10,971 nt of DNA from Janthinobacterium sp. (GTDB lineage Bacteria > Pseudomonadota > Gammaproteobacteria > Burkholderiales > Burkholderiaceae_D). The translations under genes and the position numbers were made by a program. Position 1 is the first letter of the stretch. Each line of letters opens with the position of its first letter. Below, one piece after another: positions 6,133-10,971 of this stretch. The stretch spans positions 7,906-18,876 of the forward strand of contig DMYQ01000100.1 of NCBI GenBank assembly GCA_003482555.1, read 5' to 3'. The notes below the pieces were generated by a model, which ran no database searches, was not told where the DNA came from, and saw only the letters and a list, made by a program, of their open reading frames with translations.

Positions 6133-6750
6133 TCAGCGCACCGCGTTGGCGAAGGCCAGCGACACGCCCAGCCCCATCAGCACCGTGCCGATCAGCCTGT
6201 CGAGGGCGCTCTGGTGATCCAGCATCCGTGCGCGGAATGCATGACGCGAGAAGAAGGTCGCGACCATTCCAAACCAGACGAAGTGGGCGGCCGACATGAA
6301 CAAGCCGTAGCCGAACTGGATGGCGAGCGGGGTATCCGGGCGCAGCACCTGGGTATAGGTGCTGACGACGAAGAGCGTCGTCTTGGGATTGAGCGCATTG
6401 GTCAAAAAGCCGTTACTTAACATTTTGAAGGGGGAAATCGGGCTGCCGCTGTGCAGATCGATGGCGAGCCGCGCCTTGTTGTTGAACGTCTTCCAGCCGA
6501 TATAAATCAGGTAGAGCGCGCCGGCCACCTTGATCGCGCTAAACAGCGCCGGCGAGTGAGCAATGATCAGCCCGATACCGAACATGGTGTAGAACACGTG
6601 TACCTGGACGCCGAGCGCAATGCCGAGCGCGGCCAGCAGGCCGGGATTGCGCCCGTACAGATAGCTATTGCGCGTGACCATGGCGAAGTCCGGGCCGGGG
6701 CTGATGGTGGCGAGTATGGTGATGAGCGCCACCGCGATGAGTTCGGTCAT
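6133..6750 (-). CDS. LysE/RhtB-family amino acid exporter
   Basis: This 205-residue inner-membrane protein belongs to the LysE/RhtB superfamily, which exports amino acids or related small molecules using the proton gradient. The N-terminal helix ends in the family signature ISPGPDFAMV (PGP at 18-20). Further hydrophobic segments lie at about residues 38-62, 66-86, 112-132, 142-168 and 183-204, consistent with the usual six. The NALNPKTTLFVVS segment around 118-130 corresponds to the second conserved NPK motif. The ATG at 6750 was chosen because it starts exactly at the membrane domain and has GGAGA and AAGGA just upstream; a 23-residue in-frame extension to 6819 has no homology. It is divergent from a LysR regulator gene, the arrangement known for exporters controlled by their own regulator. 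The substrate cannot be read from sequence. Confidence 0.9.
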   Translation of the reverse strand: MTELIAVALITILATISPGPDFAMVTRNSYLYGRNPGLLAALGIALGVQVHVFYTMFGIGLIIAHSPALFSAIKVAGALYLIYIGWKTFNNKARLAIDLHSGSPISPFKMLSNGFLTNALNPKTTLFVVSTYTQVLRPDTPLAIQFGYGLFMSAAHFVWFGMVATFFSRHAFRARMLDHQSALDRLIGTVLMGLGVSLAFANAVR

Positions 6751-6901
6751 GTCCTTGTCTCCAGAGTCTGTGTATGCGTCTCGGGCGCCTGTGTTTCGGC
6801 GCGTGAATGCCACCTTCATCGGCTAGTATTCATCGTCTTGACGGGGTGGGTGCGCAAGGTGAAGAAGGCCGATGACAGGCAAATTATGGACATGAACGCG
6901 G

Positions 6902-6944
6902 TTTCGGAAAACCGATTTATCCTTGCGATAATAGGTGATAAAAT
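6902..6944. promoter_or_regulatory. Candidate LysR binding site and promoter elements between exporter and regulator
   Basis: The segment TTCGGAAAACCGA (6903-6915) fits the T-N11-A pattern of LysR-type regulators and has TCGG/CCGA half-sites. Two -10-like hexamers follow on the plus strand: GATAAT at 6927-6932, and TAAAAT at 6939-6944 with TTTATC 17 bases ahead at 6916-6921. The second would start transcription almost at the lysR ATG (6955), giving a leader of only a few bases, which would suit the lack of a good Shine-Dalgarno sequence. The half-sites are short, so confidence is low. Confidence 0.3.
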
Positions 6945-6954
6945 CTGACACATC

Positions 6955-7845
6955 ATGTCAAAACTACCCGCACTCAATACCCTGCGTTTCTTCGATGTCG
7001 CGGCCCGCCTGGGGAGCTTTGTCAAGGCCGCCGAAGAATTGCATCTGACGCACGGCGCGATCAGCCGGCAAATCCGCCTGCTGGAGGAGGCGCTGGGAAC
7101 GGCCTTGTTCGAACGCCGCAACCGCGCGGTCTTCCTGACCGAGCACGGCGTGCTGTTGCAAGCGGCGACCCGGCAAGCGTTCGAGCAGCTCGGCGCCGCG
7201 ATCGAGACCTTGCGCAAGCCGCCGCGCAATGCGCCCCTGGTGGTGTCGTGCGAGCCGACCATCGCGATGAAATGGCTGATCCCGCGCCTGGGCGGCTTTT
7301 ACCAGCGCCACCCCGACCTGCAGTTGCATATCTTCGCCGCCGGCGGCCCGGTCGCCTTCCAGCGCGACGGCGTCGATGTGGCGCTGCGCCGCGACGACTT
7401 TGCCTGGGAGCCGACGCTGTACGCGGAAAAAGTCTGCGATGAATGTATCGGACCGGTCTGCGCCCCCGCGCTGTTGAAACGGCGGCGCCTCGATCTCTCC
7501 GCCCAGCGCTTGTTGCATACCGCTTCGCGCAAGTCGGCGTGGAAAAGCTGGTGCGCGGCGAGCGAGGTCGACACCGGCCATGCGAGCAGCCAAAGCTACG
7601 AACATTTCTACTTGAGTCTGCAAGCGGCTTGCGCCGGTCTGGGCGTGGCGATCGGCTCGACACTCATGGTGCAGGAGGAAATCGGCAGCGGACGCCTGGT
7701 CGCGCCCTTCGGTTTTATCGCCGACGGCTCGGCCTACTACCTGCTGTCGCCAGTCCCGATCGAAACCGACCCCCGTCGCGCCGCGTTTCTCGACTGGATG
7801 CGGGAGCAAGTCAAGAGCCCGGCAGCACAGCAGTCACGGGCCTAG
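6955..7845 (+). CDS. LysR-family transcriptional regulator (GcvA-like)
   Basis: This 296-residue DNA-binding regulator has the standard LysR layout. A winged helix-turn-helix occupies about residues 4-63, with the segments LGSFVKAAEELHLTHGAIS and RQIRLLEEALGTALFERRNR; it is followed by the linker helix and an effector-binding domain from about residue 90 to 290. The opening LPALNTLRFFDVAARLGSF and the effector-domain block FQRDGVDVALRRDD are typical of the GcvA-like subgroup. The ATG at 6955 has no strong Shine-Dalgarno sequence; AGGTG lies 18 bases upstream. It is divergent from the LysE-type exporter gene with 204 bases between the starts, so it most likely controls that exporter in response to its substrate and probably itself. 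The inducer is unknown. Confidence 0.92.
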   Translation: MSKLPALNTLRFFDVAARLGSFVKAAEELHLTHGAISRQIRLLEEALGTALFERRNRAVFLTEHGVLLQAATRQAFEQLGAAIETLRKPPRNAPLVVSCEPTIAMKWLIPRLGGFYQRHPDLQLHIFAAGGPVAFQRDGVDVALRRDDFAWEPTLYAEKVCDECIGPVCAPALLKRRRLDLSAQRLLHTASRKSAWKSWCAASEVDTGHASSQSYEHFYLSLQAACAGLGVAIGSTLMVQEEIGSGRLVAPFGFIADGSAYYLLSPVPIETDPRRAAFLDWMREQVKSPAAQQSRA

Positions 7846-7869
7846 ATCGATTTTCCGACGTTCCCGCAG

Positions 7870-7895
7870 GGCGGGGTGCGTCCCCAAACCCCGCC
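7870..7895 (+). repeat. 8-bp inverted repeat after the LysR gene
   Basis: GGCGGGGT (7870-7877) pairs with ACCCCGCC (7888-7895) around a 10-base loop, 24 bases after the lysR stop codon. There is no T-tract behind it. It may help end or stabilise the lysR transcript; a canonical terminator is not supported. Confidence 0.35.
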
Positions 7896-7945
7896 GCCTG
7901 CGCGAACGCGCGCGCACATCGCTCCCATCACACCGGTGCCCGCGA

Positions 7946-7985
7946 TTGTCATTTGTTTGTCATGTACGCGTCATGTCGCCGTCAC
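7946..7985 (+). promoter_or_regulatory. Four direct repeats at exact 11-bp period, Pho box-like
   Basis: TTGTCAT (7946-7952), TTGTCAT (7957-7963), GCGTCAT (7968-7974) and CCGTCAC (7979-7985) are separated by 4 bases each, so GTCAY recurs every 11 bp. The PhoB Pho box is two 7-base repeats of CTGTCAT separated by 4 AT-rich bases; the first pair here differs from it only at the first base of each unit. A weak -10-like CATGCT at 7997-8002 lies 11 bases after the last unit, the spacing expected for PhoB-type activation. The array sits about 65 bases before the start of the exported hydrolase gene at 8051. Another OmpR-type response regulator could also use such a site. Confidence 0.65.
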
Positions 7986-8050
7986 CATCCGTGGCCCATG
8001 CTGTGGCGACGACGCATCCGGCACCGCCACAGCACTGAAAAGGACACACC

Positions 8051-8820
8051 ATGCCGACGTCTCCCACTTCCAGCCTCTTTGCCGCCGCCCTCCTGCTGGC
8101 CTGCGTCGCCGCGCCGGCGACGGCGGGCACGCCGGTCAAGAATTCGTGCTGGTACACGGCCAGTTCGCCGACGCCTCCGGCTGGAAGCCGGTCTACGATA
8201 TCTTGAGCAGGGACGGCTATAACGTCGATATGGTGCAAGAGCCTTTGACCTCGCTGGACGAAGATGTCGCCGCCACGCTGCGCGTGCTGGGCCGCCAGCA
8301 AGGCCCCAGCATCCTCGTCGGCCACAGTTACGGCGGTGCGGTGATCACGCAAGCCGGCACCGACCCGCGCGTGGCCGGCCTGGTGTATATCGCCGCCCAC
8401 ATGCCCGACGAGGGCGAGTCGAGCGCCTCGAACAAGGCGAAGATTCCCAGCGCGATCAGGACCGTGACCACGGCCGACGGCTATGTCTTCATCGATCCTG
8501 CCCACTTCCAGGAGGATTTCGCCGCCGACTTGCCCGCCGAGCAGGCGCGGTTCATGGCCCGTTCGCAAATTCCACCGGCGGCGCGCGTGAATGCGACCTT
8601 GATCAGCCATCCGGCCTGGCGTGTAAAACCGAGCTGGTATATGGTCGCCAAGGACGACCGCGCCATCAATCCGGATCTGGAGCGCATGTACGCGGCGCGC
8701 GCGCACAGTCACACGGTGGAGGTGAACGGCTCCCATGCCATCTATATTTCCCGGGCCAAGGAAGTGGCGGCGATGATAGAGGATGCCGCTAAAACGCTGG
8801 GCAACCAGCTTGGCAACTAG
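8051..8820 (+). pseudogene. Exported alpha/beta hydrolase, frameshifted near 8142
   Basis: An ATG at 8051 with a strong ribosome binding site (AAAAGGA at 8037-8043) starts a signal peptide of about 25 residues, with hydrophobic core LFAAALLLACVAAPATA and a likely cleavage after ATA. This frame then loses homology. The body continues one frame over from about 8143, starting FVLVHGQFADASGW, and is complete to the stop at 8820. The sequence AAGAATTCGTG at 8138-8148 appears to lack one base between the expected VKN and FVLVHG. Repairing it would give 256 residues, normal for small esterase-like alpha/beta hydrolases. The catalytic set is intact: nucleophile in GHSYGG, acid in AKDDRAINP and histidine in NGSHAIYI. 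A periplasmic or secreted esterase/lipase-like role is inferred. A four-unit Pho box-like array precedes it. The lesion could be a true mutation or a sequencing error. A lipoprotein at Cys18 is possible but the lipobox is poor. Confidence 0.8.
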
Positions 8821-9032
8821 CCGCGGCGGCTGCGCCAGTTGCGTCCGCCGCGCCGGTCGGCGCCGCCGCGCATGGGACTGTCCGGCGCGCGCCGCTCGAC
8901 ATCGACTTGCGCCGCGGCGCTCTTTGGCGCCGGCGCCTGGCCGGGTTCGTTTCGCTCGCGCAAGCCGCCGGATTTCAAGCCGCGCCACAATGCCACCGTC
9001 TTCTTCCAGCCCTTGCGTAATGTCTTCATCAT
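8817..9032 (-). CDS. Small basic protein of unknown function
   Basis: This is a 71-residue ORF with two adjacent ATG codons (9032-9027), preceded by GGGAG 5 bases upstream. The first 25 residues form a basic, probably amphipathic helix with tryptophans (KTLRKGWKKTVALWRGLKSG). The middle is Pro/Ala-rich and the tail is arginine/glycine-rich (MRGGADRRGGRNWRSRRG), which would suit nucleic acid or membrane contact. It has no signal peptide. It ends on top of the stop codon of the convergent hydrolase gene (4-base overlap) and is divergent from the radical SAM gene. I do not recognise the family. A real gene is favoured by the ribosome binding site and by its fit in an otherwise empty gap, but GC-rich DNA also yields spurious ORFs of this size. 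Confidence 0.45.
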   Translation of the reverse strand: MMKTLRKGWKKTVALWRGLKSGGLRERNEPGQAPAPKSAAAQVDVERRAPDSPMRGGADRRGGRNWRSRRG

Positions 9033-9167
9033 GGCCACTCCCTGTTCCGGGGCCCCGTCTTGGCCCGGTGCGTAGTTCCCAATCTACGCCGCCGCCGATC
9101 CGCCGAATTGCGCTGACGCAAGTTCAGCGGCATCCATGCGTTTGCCTCGCCTCCAGCGCAAGAAAGT

Positions 9168-9197
9168 GTTTCAGCGGAGAATATTTTCCATTGAAAC
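9168..9197 (+). repeat. 30-bp near-perfect dyad between the small ORF and the radical SAM gene
   Basis: Outer arms GTTTCA (9168-9173) and TGAAAC (9192-9197), inner arms GGA (9176-9178) and TCC (9187-9189), and a central AATATT (9180-9185) form a symmetrical element matching its own reverse complement at 24 of 30 positions. As plus-strand RNA, two of the three non-Watson-Crick pairs become G-U, giving about 12 pairs with a single C/A mismatch and an AUAU loop. No T-run follows. It lies 115 bases before the radical SAM start and 135 before the small ORF start. It could be an operator or a structured 5' leader. Confidence 0.55.
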
Positions 9198-9312
9198 TTG
9201 ATGTGTGGCAACTCCAAAGGCGGCGGACGCGGCTATGCTGAGCTTCCAACCGGTAGCGGCCCTTGTCCTTGTCGCGCTGGGCGCCAGCCACCCCAAGCGA
9301 ATGGAAGATGCC

Positions 9313-10686
9313 ATGACGACAGAGTCCGCGCCGCTCAGATTTCTGCCCTACACCCGCTACAGCATCGCCCGCGCGCGGCAATGGAACTGGCTCGATGAAG
9401 AGCAGCGCGAAAGCGTGCACGTGCTCTCGCATGTGTTTCCCTTTCGTACCAACGCCTATGTGCTGGGGCAGTTGATCGACTGGAACAACATTCCCGCCGA
9501 TCCCGTCTACCGCCTCACCTTTCCACAGCGCGACATGGTGGAGCCGGCCGAGTATGAACAATTGCGCGAACTGGTGCTGGGCTTGCAGGACGCGGCCGCC
9601 ATCGAGCGTTGCGTGCGCGCCATCCGCCAGCGCAACAAGGCTCCGGTGGCGCGGGCGATGATGCCGGACGTGCCGCGCGTCAACGACGTGCCGGTGCGCG
9701 GCTTGCAGCACCGCTACGGCCGCACGGTGCGCTTCTTCCCGGGCGCCGGCCAGACTTGCCACGCCCAGTGCACCTTTTGCTACCGCTGGCCGCAACTGGC
9801 CGGCATGGACGGCATGCGATTCGACAGTGCCGAGGCGCTGGCGCTAACCGCCTATCTGAGCCGGCACGGCGAAGTAAGCGAGGTGCTCATCGCCGGCGGC
9901 GATCCCCTGACGATGAGCAGCGCCGCCCTGGCCGCCTACCTGGAACCCCTGCTGGCGCCGGAACTGGCCCACGTGCGCAACATCCGCATCGGCACCCAGT
10001 CGGTGGCGTACTGGCCGCAGCGCTTCGTCACCGACGCCGACGCCGACCAGTTGCTACGCCTGTTCGAGCGGGTGGTGCGGGCCGGCAAGAACCTGTCCAT
10101 CATGGGCCACTACAGCCACCCGGCCGAGCTGCGCCCCGACATCGCCCAGCAAGCCGTGCGGCGCATCGTCGCCAGCGGCGCCGCGCTGTGCATGCAGGGC
10201 CCGCTGATCCGCCACATCAACGACGACCCGCGCTGCTGGGCCGAGCTGTGGCGCGGCGGCGCGCGCCTGGGCGCCGCGCCCTACGCCATGTCGGTGGAGC
10301 GCGACACCGGGCCGCGCGGCTATTTTCAATTGCCGCTGGCGGCCGCGCACGAGATCTTCCAGGCCGCCCACCTGCTCGCGCCCGGCCTGGCGCGCGGCGT
10401 GCGCGGGCCCAGCATGAGTGTCCACGCGGGCCAGGTCGTGCTCAACGGCGTGGCCCGCGTGGGCGGTGAAAAAGTGTTCGTGTTGCAGTTCTTGCAGGCC
10501 AGTAATCCCGACTGGGTGGGGCAGTTGTTTTACGCCGCCTTCGACCCCGGCGCCAGCTGGCTCGACGAGCTGGCGCCGGCCTTCGGCAAGGAGCGTTTCT
10601 TCTTCGAGGGCGCGGCCGCGCCGGCGCGCAACGTGATCCCGCTGGCGCGGGCGGCGCGCTGCGGCGGCAATCCGCGCGCGGCCTGA
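9313..10686 (+). CDS. KamA-family (lysine 2,3-aminomutase-like) radical SAM protein
   Basis: This 457-residue protein is predicted to bind a [4Fe-4S] cluster and S-adenosylmethionine. The cluster motif is CHAQCTFC, with cysteines at 149, 153 and 156, directly after FFPGAGQTCHAQ. A GGDP motif at 195-198 (VLIAGGDPLTM) matches the SAM-contacting element of KamA relatives, and IRIGTQSVAYWPQRF and MGHYSHPAEL match later strands of the barrel. Lysine 2,3-aminomutases also need PLP, bound by a lysine in a PGGGGK motif. That motif is not present; the corresponding region appears to read RGPSMSVHAGQVVLNGV (Q374), and the only nearby glycine-lysine is GGEK at K387. Substrate and reaction are therefore open. 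The ATG at 9313 was chosen for the GGAAG ribosome binding site 5 bases upstream; in-frame ATG 9301 and GTG-type starts to 9205 are alternatives. Confidence 0.85.
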   Translation: MTTESAPLRFLPYTRYSIARARQWNWLDEEQRESVHVLSHVFPFRTNAYVLGQLIDWNNIPADPVYRLTFPQRDMVEPAEYEQLRELVLGLQDAAAIERCVRAIRQRNKAPVARAMMPDVPRVNDVPVRGLQHRYGRTVRFFPGAGQTCHAQCTFCYRWPQLAGMDGMRFDSAEALALTAYLSRHGEVSEVLIAGGDPLTMSSAALAAYLEPLLAPELAHVRNIRIGTQSVAYWPQRFVTDADADQLLRLFERVVRAGKNLSIMGHYSHPAELRPDIAQQAVRRIVASGAALCMQGPLIRHINDDPRCWAELWRGGARLGAAPYAMSVERDTGPRGYFQLPLAAAHEIFQAAHLLAPGLARGVRGPSMSVHAGQVVLNGVARVGGEKVFVLQFLQASNPDWVGQLFYAAFDPGASWLDELAPAFGKERFFFEGAAAPARNVIPLARAARCGGNPRAA

Positions 10687-10690
10687 AAGC

Positions 10691-10719
10691 CTGTCAGGCT
10701 CTCAGGCATCCGGTAAAAT
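10691..10719 (+). promoter_or_regulatory. Sigma70-type promoter of the fumarylacetoacetate hydrolase family gene
   Basis: CTGTCA (10691-10696) matches four of six bases of the -35 consensus and is followed by a 17-base spacer and TAAAAT (10714-10719), five of six bases of the -10 consensus. The start would be near 10726, about 40 bases before the ATG. The promoter begins right after the radical SAM stop codon, so the last gene can be transcribed independently. The CCGG directly before TAAAAT recurs at the sseB-like gene. Confidence 0.6.
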
Positions 10720-10765
10720 GGCGGACTGCACTGGCCATCCGGCGCCAGCAATTCCAAGGAAGCAC

Positions 10766-10971
10766 ATGAAACTCGTTCGTTACGGCCGTCCCGGCAAAGA
10801 AAAACCCGGCTTGATCGACGAGGAAGGCAAGTTGCGCGACCTGTCGGCCATCATCGACGACATCGACGCCGGCCAGCTGTCCGACAAGTCTCTCCGCAAG
10901 CTGGCCAAGCTCGACCACGCCAGCCTGCCGCTGGTGCGCGGCAATCCCCGTTTCGGCGTGCCGCTGGCGCG
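10766..10971 (+). CDS. Fumarylacetoacetate hydrolase family protein (5' part only)
   Basis: The first 68 codons are present and the gene runs off the right edge. The ATG at 10766 follows AAGGA at 10756-10760 with a 5-base spacer. The protein opens MKLVRYGRPGKEKPGLIDEE and continues KLRDLSAIIDDID and later RGNPRFGVPLA. This is the N-terminal domain of bacterial fumarylacetoacetate hydrolase family proteins, which cleave or decarboxylate beta-diketo acids in aromatic and other carbon catabolism using a metal ion. The metal-binding residues of the C-terminal domain lie outside the window, so the exact activity (fumarylpyruvate, ureidoglycolate or 2-keto acid type) cannot be told. It follows the radical SAM gene by 79 bases and has its own promoter. 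Confidence 0.9.
   Translation, partial: MKLVRYGRPGKEKPGLIDEEGKLRDLSAIIDDIDAGQLSDKSLRKLAKLDHASLPLVRGNPRFGVPLA

Noticed and set aside
6964..7809. 281-codon minus-strand open frame over the LysR gene
   Set aside because: It has shadow composition (Gln, Arg, Gly, Ala) and a complete LysR protein on the opposite strand.
7876..8142. In-frame upstream start of the alpha/beta hydrolase body
   Set aside because: The stretch has no ribosome binding site, no homology and overlaps the regulatory repeats; the signal peptide start at 8051 in another frame is much better supported.
9609..10469. 286-codon plus-strand open frame inside the radical SAM gene
   Set aside because: It is an alternative frame, extremely Arg/Pro/Ala-rich, without start signals; the CxxxCxxC frame is the coding one.
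10689..10699. GCCTGTCAGGC palindrome after the radical SAM gene as a terminator
   Set aside because: The arms leave a one-base loop and overlap the -35 element of the next promoter; no T-run follows.

Overview
This window is GC-rich DNA, probably chromosomal, and most consistent with a betaproteobacterium of the family Oxalobacteraceae (Janthinobacterium/Massilia/Duganella type). That placement is my reading of GC content, codon style and gene families (a probable DUF2863 protein, an SseB-like protein, CCGG-TAAAAT promoters). No rRNA, tRNA, CRISPR array, insertion sequence or prophage gene is visible.

Left part, minus strand, transcribed towards position 1. At the edge is the first 20 codons of a carboxymuconolactone decarboxylase-like gene. 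Upstream of it lies an ECF41 (SigJ-type) sigma factor with the three hallmark motifs WLPEP, DGGGK and NPDKL. Both genes are preceded by an exact match to the published ECF41 promoter (TGTCACA, 16 bp, CGTC), so this looks like a complete autoregulated sigma/target module. Further upstream are a CocE/NonD-type hydrolase reduced to its C-terminal jelly-roll domain, an sseB-like gene, a probable DUF2863-family gene and an HDOD-domain signalling gene. The last two probably form an operon.

Middle part. A 389-bp divergent gap with small dyads separates the HDOD gene from a plus-strand 3-methyladenine DNA glycosylase (AAG/MPG type). Converging on that gene is a LysE/RhtB-family exporter on the minus strand, divergent from a LysR-type regulator of GcvA style on the plus strand. 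These two are a classic exporter/regulator pair.

Right part. An exported alpha/beta hydrolase starts at 8051 with a good ribosome binding site and signal peptide, but a one-base deletion near 8142 puts the signal peptide and the catalytic body in different frames. Its promoter region holds four GTCAY units at an exact 11-bp period, which resembles a tandem Pho box. Next come a small arginine/glycine-rich ORF on the minus strand, a 30-bp dyad, a KamA-like radical SAM enzyme without the usual PLP-lysine motif, and the 5' end of a fumarylacetoacetate hydrolase family gene with a recognisable sigma70 promoter.

The strongest signals for a second look are the paired ECF41 promoters with a dyad over one of them and a leader hairpin after the other, the 11-bp-period array before the frameshifted hydrolase, the 30-bp dyad upstream of the radical SAM gene, and the divergent KamA-like enzyme.
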